Position numbers and translations under genes: made by a program. Shown here in pieces: positions 1-8,353 of a stretch of DNA of 16,465 bases. The number at the start of each line of letters is the position of its first letter. Position 1 is the first letter of the stretch. The stretch is from Physocladia obscura (lineage: Eukaryota > Chytridiomycota > Chytridiomycetes > Chytridiales > Chytriomycetaceae), in assembly GCA_027596945.1 (NCBI GenBank), contig JADGJH010000587.1, positions 1 through 16,465 on the forward strand. Direction: 5' to 3'. The notes below the pieces were generated by a model, which saw only the letters and a program-made list of their open reading frames with translations, was not told the DNA's origin and did no database searches.

Positions 1-453
1 GCCTTCAACAGCTACGCACCCTTCAACCCCACCTGGCAGATTTCCTGTGGAGCTGTCCACTTTTTCTCAGCTACTGGCGAGCCATGCCTTGTCGAACTTA
101 CCATACCAAGCTCCAAGACTGATCCCTTCTGCCAAGGGGTCACCCTCACTATTGAACTTGCCACTGACCCAGCCTGTTGCGCCATGTGTCTCCTCTTCAA
201 GCTCTTCACCAGCTTCCCCGTGGCACCAAATGCCCCCCTCTTTTCACTCCCTTCCAGTCATCTCTTCTCGCACAACTTCCTCATCAACTCAATCTGTTTG
301 CTTCTCCCCGCCATTGGAAAAAACCCCAACCACCATGCAGGACACAGCTTTCGCATTGGGGGTGCAACTGGGGCAGCAAATCTGGGATGCACCAAATACA
401 AAATTGAAGCACTGGGACAATGGGTGTCTGATGCATACCTGGCTTACCTCTGA
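1..453 (+). CDS. Tyrosine recombinase, C-terminal catalytic domain (5' end outside window)
   Basis: Frame 1 is open from the first base of the window to the TGA at 451-453, about 150 residues, so the protein enters from the left. It ends in a tyrosine-recombinase catalytic domain: a 'SKTD' segment (beta-hairpin lysine), then GHSFRIGGATGAANLG carrying the HxxR box, then LGQW (the H/W position) and SDAYLAYL, which supplies the candidate tyrosine nucleophile just before the stop. This architecture and wording are typical of recombinases of fungal Cryptons and DIRS-like elements, which cut and join DNA through a 3'-phosphotyrosine. The first catalytic arginine and the core-binding domain would lie upstream. 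The frame has no internal stop or frameshift, so it may be functional or recently active. Which element class it belongs to cannot be decided without the upstream sequence. Confidence 0.8.
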   Translation, partial: AFNSYAPFNPTWQISCGAVHFFSATGEPCLVELTIPSSKTDPFCQGVTLTIELATDPACCAMCLLFKLFTSFPVAPNAPLFSLPSSHLFSHNFLINSICLLLPAIGKNPNHHAGHSFRIGGATGAANLGCTKYKIEALGQWVSDAYLAYL

Positions 454-669
454 CTGGATATCAAACAATGCGCTAGCCTGGCAGCAAGGCTGAGCTCTCC
501 TCTCTCAGACCCTGGTTGACACACGTTGCAAGCTCAGTTGGGTGTCTTAGCAACATCCCCATCTGCCTGTGTTTTGCCCAATCTCATTCCTTGAACAATT
601 TGACCAGCCTGTTGACCAATATACACATGTGAGTATTTTACTACATTTCAGTGCAAAGATAATTTAAAT

Positions 670-703
670 AAGTGTGGATCCAATTTTAAAAAGATCCACA
701 CTT
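670..703. repeat. Perfect 11-bp inverted repeat at the broken LINE end
   Basis: AAGTGTGGATC (670-680) is followed after a 12-nt A/T-rich spacer by its exact reverse complement GATCCACACTT (693-703). The repeat lies exactly where the minus-strand LINE endonuclease frame loses its family-like sequence and stops (686). It may be the junction left by insertion or deletion, the terminal inverted repeat of a tiny element, or a fold-back formed during 5'-truncated reverse transcription. The 454-669 stretch to its left shows no gene. Confidence 0.6.
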
Positions 704-1036
704 GTACAAATGTCTCACCATTTTATCTGTTAAGAGCATTGCTACACCTCCTGATATTCCTCCATTTGCAGTTATGCATGCATCTGCTGCAAAGAACCTT
801 GGTGCCATGTGATTCTGTGCAGCTTCATGTATAGTTGATAGGCAGCTTTTTGCACTCCTTCTTGTTTCAGTGAGTGCTGCTATATTTATATTATATTTTT
901 TAATTGTTTCCATTGTGGTCCATGCTCTTACTCTGGTGATTGTGTTGAGGTTGTGTGTTAAAATATTAATTGAGTTATCATCAATTTCACTAATGGTACT
1001 ACTTTTGACAAGTGTGGTTGCATCAATTGGATACAT
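686..1036 (-). pseudogene. Truncated LINE (non-LTR retrotransposon) endonuclease domain
   Basis: This minus-strand frame of 116 residues from the ATG at 1036 (open further upstream to about 1090) begins an endonuclease/exonuclease/phosphatase domain of the kind at the N-terminus of LINE ORF2. Visible marks are 'NILTHNLNTITRVRAW' with the early active-site Asn, 'NINIAALTETR' with the Glu that binds metal, and 'GGISGGVAMLL', the usual core strand. The domain normally runs about 230 residues and is followed by a reverse transcriptase. Here it ends at residue 116, before the Asp/His active-site strands, directly in an inverted repeat. No reverse transcriptase is present to the left, where the tyrosine recombinase gene lies. 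It is therefore a dead fragment that could not mobilise itself. Confidence 0.72.
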
Positions 1037-2103
1037 TTGAAATATTGTATCTGATCTTATTTGGTTAATGTTTTCATTATTATTTGTTTATTCATTTATT
1101 CTTCTATCACACCAGCTTCTCTTTTCCTTTTATTCATTTTTAGTGCATTGATTCCCTCAATTTTTTTCCAGCATTACATTTTGTAGATATAGGTGGCCCT
1201 GAGTTGAGCCATACTGTAATTTTTGATTGTTTTTTGTTCCCTACAGTTTTAATATGTTTCCTGTACTGCTTGTTTTCTGCAAAGGAGACAATTTTTCATC
1301 TATTTCTGTTTGTTAGTTTGTGTGTTTGCAGTTTTGGTGATTCCCTGAACTGCTGATCTGAACTCTTCAGCTTCAGACATCTCTTCTGTTGATTTTTCTT
1401 GCACCATGTTGTTGCCACTTTCCCTTTGTATCTTTTCATATTCAATTTTTTGTGTTTCAAGTTCTCTGCATATGCATACATTACTACTACTGCTGCCATT
1501 ACTATCATGCATTGTGCATACTGTTGTAGTGAGGTAGTCATTGTTTGTGATGTTTGCAATGGAGGTTTCAGCAGCCATTATTTCATTTGTTGTTATTTTT
1601 TCATTCATTTTATATTTCCTTTGCCATCTGTGGCTCCTCCCAGTGTTGAGATTAACTGATGGAATGTTGTGTGGTTGTTAAGTTGATTTTCTTTTGCTGT
1701 TTTGTTTATGCTTATAATCTTGTTGCTGTGGTAGAGTTTGATATTTGAATTGAGTTGAAGATTTTTTATTTGTTCACACTCATTCAGTTTTTTTTGATAT
1801 TCAACTATTACTCCTATTGTTCTTCCATTGACTCCTCTGACAAGTAGTTGGAGTGTTCTGTCACATTCACAAGTTGTTTTTATTTTATTATGTTTTTTGT
1901 GTGAGTGACTGTTTTTGTTCAATTGGCTTTTTATCTGTTTCATATCATCATGTTGATTTCTTCCAAAAAATGTTTTACATGGTTTTGCCGTTTTTTAAAC
2001 ATAATGCTGTTTGCTTTCCTCTCTACAACCTTTATAATTTTGCAAAATTTTTCAGAAAAACTGGCAGCATTCTTGTTTTAAACAGTATGTTTTATTTTAC
2101 GCT
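1037..2103 (-). mobile_element. AT-rich upstream part of the LINE relict, with ORF1-like fragments
   Basis: The 1.07 kb upstream (minus sense) of the endonuclease fragment is strongly T-rich on the plus strand and has no intact gene. Two overlapping minus-strand frames, 1605-1943 (112 codons) and 1300-1608 (102 codons), are lysine/asparagine-rich. The second contains a charged, helix-like stretch ('CRELETQKIEYEKIQRES') that could be a coiled coil. A short frame near 1080-1180 also reads as basic peptide. In LINEs an ORF1 encoding a nucleic-acid-binding, often coiled-coil protein sits in this position, so these may be its decayed remains. No family motif such as a CCHC knuckle is clear, so the call rests on position and strand only. 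Confidence 0.35.
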
Positions 2104-2676
2104 TCAGTAGTACCTTTCCAGTATTTTTTTATTTAAATGTAATGTTCTTATTCTGAGCTGTTGACGGTATATGACTTTGTTTTTGTACATCAGGCTGACC
2201 CATTCGTGGCTCCTACTTCCTTTGTTTTGGGCCAACAAAACTAGCTTGCTGTACGCCAATGTAGCAGCCCTTGTAGCCAGCATCATCCCAATACTATTTA
2301 GCTGGGGAATGGGGCATTTCGACGAGATGCTAATGGTTGAGACATCTGGGATGGACAAATCCTGAACAGGCACACTGAAGTACTCCGAAAGGATTTCAGA
2401 AACCTGTGGTGATGCCAGCACCAAGCCAGGTGCGTGCCACAAAAGAGGGCCGACAGGTAGCGCGGTCGCCGCTGCTATCGCAAAGAGAGAACTGACAGTG
2501 ATAAGCTCTATTTTAATTGGCTGCTCGCCAAATTCCGACGACACGCTCACGACTAATTGCGCGCCGTTGCGCTCAACTGTCGCGAATCCGTGGTCCCCAT
2601 TCATCCTGTGTTTGTCGTCCCTGTCGTCGATGCTCCTTCCATGACGACTCCCCTGGCTGCATTCACACACACCCAT
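2104..2676 (-). CDS. Unrecognised 190-aa ORF in locally GC-rich DNA
   Basis: A minus-strand frame from the ATG at 2676 to the TGA at 2104 encodes about 190 residues; an inner ATG at 2602 is the alternative start. The N-terminal third is rich in GC-ending codons, with a hydrophobic stretch 'FAIAAATALPVGPLLW' that could be a membrane or buried segment. The C-terminal third is basic ('RQQLRIRTLHLNKK'). I recognise no family. It lies on the same strand as, and just upstream of, the LINE relict, so it could be part of that element or a host gene cut by it. The base composition drops abruptly from GC-rich to AT-rich near 2290, inside the frame. Its length and unusual composition make chance less likely, but it may be a non-coding GC island. 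Confidence 0.4.
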   Translation of the reverse strand: MGVCECSQGSRHGRSIDDRDDKHRMNGDHGFATVERNGAQLVVSVSSEFGEQPIKIELITVSSLFAIAAATALPVGPLLWHAPGLVLASPQVSEILSEYFSVPVQDLSIPDVSTISISSKCPIPQLNSIGMMLATRAATLAYSKLVLLAQNKGSRSHEWVSLMYKNKVIYRQQLRIRTLHLNKKILERYY

Positions 2677-2689
2677 CCCCGACAACACT

Positions 2690-3348
2690 CCGCCGCGCGC
2701 TCGCGTTTGTCCCCCACCACAATCACAGCTACGTCAGGTGCGCGACAGCAGTCGCCGCTTGCCTGTTTGTTAGTTATGGTTGAAAAAAGGGACCACTTCC
2801 TGTCAAGCCAATTTTTGACAAAAATTTTCTCTACCAGATATCCATAAAGAGAGATTGCAACAAATAGATTTTATGTACCTATTGCAGTAATTTTGTGGAT
2901 GTGAAAAATACAAAAAACATCTTGCAAACCTCTTATGGATAACTATGTTGAAAGTTGTAAGGGCTGAGCAGAATTTTTTTTTCTAAAAATAACGAAGTTT
3001 GAAGTTGTATTGTCTGAATTGAAAGGCAACAAAGTGAACATCATTAAAAATATCCTTTTTTTAAGGCAGATATTAATGTTTTGTTTGTGGTTAATTTTTG
3101 GCTAAAAATTTTTTTTGTAGGTTCAGATGGGGTTCGAATGCCGACTTCCCCGCGAATCTTCAATGTGTCGCGAGTAGCGCGTGGCATTTTTTTTTCCGAG
3201 GAGGCTTTCTCGTTTCGGCTGTACACCAAAACTCGAAAGAGAACAGAAATAGTGCTTTGCAGTTACGAATAAGAATAGATCCGTAAATTTCCCAAAATTA
3301 ATTTCCTAACCCTTAATTTCGATATTTCAAATTCTGTTTTTGGAAAAC
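2690..3348. other. Gene-free AT-rich spacer before the GGCT-like gene
   Basis: No supportable gene is present here. The left edge (2690-2760) continues the GC-rich island; the rest is A/T-rich with A and T homopolymers. A small GC-richer block at 3120-3245 contains GGTTCGAATG, which resembles a tRNA T-arm, but no cloverleaf can be built around it. Short open frames on both strands of this block look like shadows. The last part is the presumed promoter and 5' leader of the gene starting at 3349. Confidence 0.5.
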
Positions 3349-4146
3349 ATGAAAGAAAGCGAGACTGGATTCCACCTCACCCCACCACCCGACCATGCCT
3401 GGTACTTTGCATATGGTAGTAACATGGCAAAAAGCACCATGGAACGACGCAAGTTCATGCCTCAGGAATCTCATTCAAGTTGCTTGCCAGATTTTTGCCT
3501 CTCGATGGGCTTATGCGCAATGCCATACGTGGAACCTGGATTCGCAACCATCTATCCACGAAACCATGACAGTAGTGCGACTGGAATCACTGCTCCAGAT
3601 GTTCATGGAGTTGTTCACCTTATTACTAACAGCGAATTGCATCGCATTGTGATTTCTGAGGGAGGAAACGGACATGCTGGAATGGGGTATCAAAAAAAGC
3701 AGGTTGTAGTTAACGTTTTAGATGCAGAAGGAGTTGTTGTTGGGACTTGTGAAGCAGTCACTTTCGTGACACCGTTTTCCATCGTTTCAGAAGATTATTG
3801 GCCGTCGAAACGGTATTTGGATCTTTGTGTGGAAGGAGCTAAGCAGCATGACGTTCCAGAAGATTACGTGAAGTGGTTGGCTTCGCATAGGTGTTATGAT
3901 CCTGCTAAAACTACGTTTGGGAAGAAGGTTGGAAAGTTCGCTATGCTAGGAATCGCGTGTTTTAACGTGATTCCAGTAATTCCGGTTGGGTTCTTGTTTA
4001 TTCGAAACGAATGGCAACCGCCTTGGATTGTGACGTGGTGGATACAGGGTTCTTTCACCATGTTACGTTTCTTCCACACTTATGGATTGAAACACTTGTT
4101 TGGGTCTGGGATCAATCATTTGGATTTGGAAATAAGAATCGTGTGA
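3349..4146 (+). CDS. Gamma-glutamylcyclotransferase-like (AIG2/GGCT fold) protein with hydrophobic C-terminal extension
   Basis: The 265-residue product starts at the ATG at 3349; the frame is open slightly further upstream, but only via TTG. Near the N-terminus is WYFAYGSNM (residues 18-26), the substrate-binding YGSN loop of the GGCT superfamily. 'HGVVHLITNSEL' follows, then SEGG with Glu104, the likely acid/base catalyst, and a downstream GYQKKQVVV strand. Family enzymes release 5-oxoproline from gamma-glutamyl peptides or glutathione; the true substrate here cannot be told. The core fold normally needs about 150-190 residues. The remaining 70 include a clear hydrophobic segment at about 197-218 and a second aromatic-rich one (222-245), so the protein is probably membrane-attached through its tail. 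It is a single exon, and AATAAA signals follow at 4220 and 4269. Confidence 0.82.
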   Translation: MKESETGFHLTPPPDHAWYFAYGSNMAKSTMERRKFMPQESHSSCLPDFCLSMGLCAMPYVEPGFATIYPRNHDSSATGITAPDVHGVVHLITNSELHRIVISEGGNGHAGMGYQKKQVVVNVLDAEGVVVGTCEAVTFVTPFSIVSEDYWPSKRYLDLCVEGAKQHDVPEDYVKWLASHRCYDPAKTTFGKKVGKFAMLGIACFNVIPVIPVGFLFIRNEWQPPWIVTWWIQGSFTMLRFFHTYGLKHLFGSGINHLDLEIRIV

Positions 4147-4219
4147 TTAATATCGTGGACTCTGCATCTAAACGAGTGTCATTCGGAATCAAATTTGGTA
4201 GTAGAAAGGGTATTTGGGA

Positions 4220-4274
4220 AATAAAACCTCATTTTTTTTCTTAAAACGCATTCTCGCTTTTGTAAACTAATAAA
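4220..4274 (+). terminator. Candidate polyadenylation signals for the GGCT-like gene
   Basis: Two exact AATAAA hexamers occur at 4220-4225 and 4269-4274, about 75 and 125 nt after the stop codon at 4146. Spacing and orientation fit 3'-end formation of the plus-strand gene. Confidence 0.5.
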
Positions 4275-4680
4275 GCTCTCTCCACTTCCAATCTATTCTA
4301 CTCCATACGTATAGATCTCCAGATCTGGTGCTGACAAAAATGGAACTGAGGTCCGGGATAAGCTGGGACAACTAGTTTTTGTCATTGAATAAACTTGATT
4401 CTGTGGTGTGCCATGTCTAGCATGGTTAGTTGGGTCATGGATCATCCTTTGGAATGGCTTCCATTTTATTTATGTTCATTCCATAATAATAATCTTCTGA
4501 AATAACTCTGCTGTCACTATGTTCTAACCATTATATCTCTTTCTAGCTAGCTCCCTTAGGCAGCCAGTAGTGGGTGTCTCAGTGCCCTTCCATAAAGGCT
4601 GCCATAATACCCTATTCATCTGGTATATTAATTAGTTTACTACATGTATCCATTTTTCAAGTTTTGACAACTCAAAAAAA
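4275..4680. other. Intergenic stretch, no gene seen
   Basis: No frame of interest on either strand. It has two closely spaced AGATCT palindromes (4313-4318, 4321-4326) and a mixed-composition block (about 4320-4620) that looks unlike the neighbouring AT-rich spacers. This could be an old repeat, but neither ends nor target duplications were identified. Confidence 0.4.
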
Positions 4681-4689
4681 ATGAGTTGT
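4667..4689. repeat. 8-bp inverted repeat with A7 loop over the start codon of the cryptic gene
   Basis: ACAACTCA (4667-4674) and TGAGTTGT (4682-4689) are perfect complements separated by seven A. The ATG proposed for the following gene (4681) lies at the loop/stem border, so a hairpin in the mRNA would bury the start region. It could equally be chance in AT-rich DNA. Confidence 0.4.
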
Positions 4690-5708
4690 TTGAGAAATAC
4701 CAACAGTATTTTGTTTGAAGCTGGTACCAACTGTCAAGACATCTCGAAAATAACAATGCAAAGAAGTGGTTTGCGCGAAAGAGATGAATTGGATGATATA
4801 CTAGGGTCAAATTTATCACAAGAATTTAACATTTTTGATTGTATCACAAAAATTAACCAACAACTTATTTTTGAATATGATGCAAATAATGTCTTTGACA
4901 AAGTTGAGGAATGAATTTTCAATTTATTCAAATTATCGTATGCGTACTTTTTTTTTTTGACACTCTTCTAGTGTTATTTTGTAGTTACGAACTAATTGAA
5001 AAGAGAGCTTTGTCACGCAAAAACAATGAAAGAAAAAAATTCCAGCGGTTCATTACTGAGTTATTATTTTTCATTCAGCTAATGTGTTAAAGTATTTCGA
5101 ATTAGCGGCAAGCCTGTTTCCAGAGCATCCACATTCAAATTGCACTTTTCAGCTCCTCAGAGTGAAGACTATTATGTGGATTATATTTTATTAAATTACA
5201 ATTTCTTGTTCGTGTTCTCTTATTAATCTTTGACAGTCGCTTCAATCTCGAGTTGGTTAAGTCTGCCGTCTCGGAAAATGTCGGCTCTAACTTAAATTCT
5301 GACGATAAATTGAACACAGATTTTTCAAACTTGGATGCGAGACATATACTTGATGCTAACTCGGAATTTGGTGAAACATATTCGAACATCATCAAAATTT
5401 GCCAAGGCAATTAATCTTTTTAGAATTGGAAGATTTAGAACTTCGGGATTTGTCAGCTTTGATGCATATTAGAGGCGGTTTGTTTGTGCATGACGTACTC
5501 AATGAAATTTTTGAACGCATTGAAATAAAAAATTTATGGGACAATTGCGCAATTGTTCGTGCAATGCTGAAGATGAAGGTGAGAAATCATTCAAATCAAA
5601 ACTGGAATGGCAACAGAGAAAAAGGGACAATTTGGACCGAGATTCATGAAGTATTTCGTGCCAATAGAAAAATTGGAGCTGAAAATATCAGAAAGAAGTC
5701 TATTGTAA
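4681..5708 (+). CDS. Multi-exon gene of unknown function (reconstructed from intron phases)
   Basis: Five open segments join in frame through introns with GT-AG ends: exons 4681-4840, 4972-5083, 5237-5370, 5424-5578 and 5619-5708. The introns start GTATCA, GTGTTA, GTGAAA and GTGAGA. They end after a long T tract plus CTTCTAG, after ATTAATCTTTGACAG, after TCTTTTTAG, and after CAACAGAG. Every junction preserves the reading frame (phases 1, 2, 1, 0), which is hard to get by chance. The product would be about 216 residues, charged and largely helical in appearance, with an acidic Ser/Asn-rich middle and a more hydrophobic end (for example 'LMHIRGGLFVHDVLNEIF'). No signal peptide, membrane segment or known domain is recognised. 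The last junction is uncertain: acceptor 5691 with an exon to 5820 is possible, as is a further intron at 5705-5752. A poly(A)-like AATAAA lies at 5993. Confidence 0.55.
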
Positions 5709-5820
5709 AAAAAAGCTACCAAGAACAGAAGTGAATGGTGTTGATTTTTCAGACAAAAATTTTAGATTTGTCGGAACTGACTTTTTTGTAAATTCATTTC
5801 AATTCAACCAACAGAGATAA

Positions 5821-6285
5821 TGTCAAATTATATCCAGCAATCATTCAAAATAGCTGAAAGTTTCACAAAATATAACATTTTAGATTGCTAAATAGTTATT
5901 GATGAAAGAAAAACCGAATTAGCTTCATAACGTGATTTTTAAAAAATTAGATGTTAGAATCGCTTTATGATCCCTGTCTGTGTTGTGCGTTCAATAAAAT
6001 GAAAGGATTTTAAGGAGAAAATCTTGACAATCGCACGCCCCATGTCCCTGAGTTTCATAAGCCGTTACTTAGAATTTAGGCATCACAAAGGCTTAAATAT
6101 CCTATGAGCAGAAATTACCTAAGGATTATGGCATGGGTTTTTAACACAGTCATGAATTTGCCATCCATCAACTATTTACATCCAATCCAATTTTACACAA
6201 TACACAAAGTTCGCAGCAAAACCTGCACATCTTTTTAAGTACAATACTTGGTGAAGAAGATAATCCTTGAATATCTGGGTTGTTT
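5821..6285. other. Intergenic region, no gene seen
   Basis: AT-rich and without a convincing frame. AATAAA at 5993-5998 may serve the upstream plus-strand gene. I looked on the minus strand for the missing peptidase exons of the carboxypeptidase S-like fragment that starts at 6627 and found nothing resembling the M20 metal-binding motifs. Confidence 0.5.
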
Positions 6286-6627
6286 TTATTGTTGATTGTT
6301 TGGATGTTTCAAAAAAATAATATGAAAATGGGAAGTATTTTGTATTGAGAATTGACTTTCGAAAACACGCTCCAGATACGTAAATTTCGATGGCATTAAC
6401 GGAGCGGGTTGAACGCATCCAAATCCGAGTGGATTGTTTAAATCAAACTTGCGGTCTTCGGAATTTGGTACTGTTGTCGCTGATTTCGCAAACCATAGCA
6501 GAACCACGCTGATCAAAGCTAAAAACGCCACAGGCTTGGACAGAGTCGATAATGTTGATGGCTGCTTTTGCTTTACGAGTGAATTGTATCGATTCGGAAA
6601 TAAACATTCCGCTTCCGCTTTGCTCAT
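6286..6627 (-). pseudogene. N-terminal fragment of a carboxypeptidase S-like (M20) vacuolar peptidase
   Basis: The minus-strand frame begins at the ATG at 6627. It has a short basic cytosolic tail, one hydrophobic segment at about residues 32-47 ('VAFLALISVVLLWF'), a spacer, and then 'CVQPAPLMPSK' followed by 'YLERVFES'. A signal anchor followed by a Cys-x-x-(hydrophobic)-x-P-L-x-PS segment is the usual beginning of fungal Cps1-type Gly-X carboxypeptidases, which are anchored in the vacuole lumen. Those enzymes need about 500 further residues with two zinc-binding clusters. Here the family-like sequence stops near residue 91 and the frame ends at 113 with no peptidase behind it. It is most likely a truncated relict, or a first exon whose partner has been lost. 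The assignment rests on a short segment. Confidence 0.5.
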
Positions 6628-6707
6628 TTTTTTAAGTCAAAAAAAAAAAAAGCTTTGAAAATTTTCGATATTTATTCTGATATTATTCATCAGATAATTG
6701 TCTGGAA
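6628..6707. promoter_or_regulatory. 80-bp bidirectional spacer between CPS-like fragment and MFS gene
   Basis: The two ATGs diverge at 6627 (minus) and 6708 (plus) with only 80 bp between them. The spacer holds an A13 tract and A/T-rich DNA, consistent with a nucleosome-poor promoter. If the MFS gene is expressed, its promoter is here or extends into the peptidase fragment. No specific factor site is identifiable. Confidence 0.4.
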
Positions 6708-8353
6708 ATGGTGGCTGAACAGACAGACGTATGCGTAATAATCGAGGAGGGTGGAGGGATAATTGAAATCGCACAAGATATGAACAATATTTGGGTCGCG
6801 TTTGTGCTTGTTATATGCGTTGGCCTTGCATCGTTAGACACGGCAGTGGTTGCATCCGCGCTGAAGGCAATTGTGGGGGAGCTGGGAGCCGAGCCACTGG
6901 TTCCGTTCGTCGGCAGTTCGTATTTGATAGGCACTGCGGCGGTTGGGGCTTTATACGGGAAACTGGCTGGTGTGTTCGGGCGGCGGGCGGCCTTGCTTGG
7001 CGCGGTAGTTTTGTTTGCACTTGGCTCGCTTCTGTCGGCCGCCGCTCCCTCAATGCCTTTTCTTGTCTTTGGGCGCGCTGTTTGTGGTCTCGGCGGTGGC
7101 GGTCTTTTCACCATGGCTTACATTATCATGGCTGACGTTTTTGTGCCAAGCATTCGTGGAAAATACCAAGCTGTTTTGTCCACCACTTACGGCGTTTCCT
7201 CGGCAATTGCCCCTTTGATTGGCGGCATTCTGTCCGATAGAACTTCGTGGCGTTGGTGTTTCTATATTAATTTGCCTGCCGCAATCCTTTTAATTCCTGC
7301 TGTTTTCTATTTTATCCGTCTTCCCGTACCTTCCGGTTCCTTCACAGAAAAGCTTCGCCGAATTGATTTTCTCGGCACTGCTCTTATATTCACCGTTATT
7401 TCTACTCTTGTGACAGCATTGCAGCTTGGCGGCAGTTATTGGGCTTGGAATTCTCCACCAATTATACTTTTATTCATCATCACGGCAATCATACTGTTTA
7501 TTTTTGTCATTGTACAAATGTACATTGCAACTGAGCCCATTATTCCAGCAACAATATTTGTAAATTCTAGTGTTACGGCAATTCTGATTTCGTCTATTTG
7601 TATTGGCGCAACGTCTTTTCCAGCGCTATATTACCTTGCCCTATTTTTCCAGCTTGTAAATAACGACAATGCAACTGATGCTGGAGTTAAAACAATTCCG
7701 TATGTTATCGGATTTATTGTCATGTCTTTTGGCACTGGTTTTTTGATTTCAAACACAGGTAAAATATGTCGCGTATATATCATATTACCATTTCTCTCTA
7801 ACAATCTTTCGAAATTGTAGGAAAATACAAGCTATATTTTTTTATTGGATCAGTTTTTACATTAATTGGGCTTGCATTTACTGCCCGCTTCAATTCAGAC
7901 ACAAGCATTACTGAGAAATTATTTGTCTTGGTTGTCCTTGGGTTTGGGATTGGCGTATTAACATCTATTCGAATGCTAGCAATACAGTTTTCCGTTCCAA
8001 AAGAGCTCATAGCAATTGCATCAGGCGTGACTCAAACAATGGGGACTCTTGGCGGAAGCATCGGAATAGCAATTTCTGGAACAATATTCAACAATGAAAT
8101 CATTGCAAACATCGAATCGAATGGAATTCTAAATAGTGCGATGTTAAGTTTAATAGAGCAAGGTTATATTGTGGATCCTACTGAAGTGTTGGCTTTTTCA
8201 AATTTACTCACAGCTGTGCCGGCACTTGTTATTAATGGAACTGAAGCCAACAGCCAACTTATCCAAGCTTTCACAGATTCATATCGTGTCGCATATTTTA
8301 GCCTTTTCATTTATCCTATTGCTATTTTAATTGCTGCTGTTGGATTTATTTGA
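6708..8353 (+). CDS. MFS multidrug/toxin exporter, DHA2-type (14 TM), one intron
   Basis: Exons 6708-7758 and 7821-8353 encode about 527 residues. The intron (7759-7820, 62 nt) starts GTAAAA, has the branch sequence CTAAC at 7798-7802 and ends TTGTAG; it splits a Gly codon in phase 1. The first helix carries 'SLDTAVVASAL', the drug:H+ antiporter helix-1 motif. Next comes motif A 'GKLAGVFGRRAALL' between helices 2 and 3, and then the antiporter motif C region 'APLIGGILSD' with 'WRWCFYINLP', diagnostic of the 14-helix DHA2 branch. About 14 hydrophobic segments can be counted, and the length is typical. The protein is predicted to sit in the plasma or vacuolar membrane and export small molecules in exchange for protons; the substrate is unknown. 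No biosynthetic genes adjoin it. Met26 is an alternative start, but Met1 is retained because the 25 leading residues are in an intact frame. Confidence 0.9.

Noticed and set aside
47..493. 148-codon plus-strand ORF
   Set aside because: It is a shifted frame over the tyrosine recombinase; the recognisable catalytic motifs are all in frame 1.
3131..3140. GGTTCGAATG, resembling a tRNA T-arm or Pol III B box
   Set aside because: The flanking bases cannot form a T-stem, acceptor stem or anticodon arm on either strand, and the B-box match fails at a conserved C.
4313..4420. Possible LTR or primer-binding site around the paired AGATCT sites
   Set aside because: No second copy, no clear TG...CA borders and no tRNA-complementary site could be shown.
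5135..5410. 91-codon minus-strand ORF
   Set aside because: It is antisense to exon 3 of the reconstructed plus-strand gene, whose splice phases agree; the minus frame has no family resemblance.
6683..7114. 143-codon minus-strand ORF, Pro/Ala/Thr-rich
   Set aside because: Shadow of the GC-rich start of the MFS gene, which has clear family motifs.
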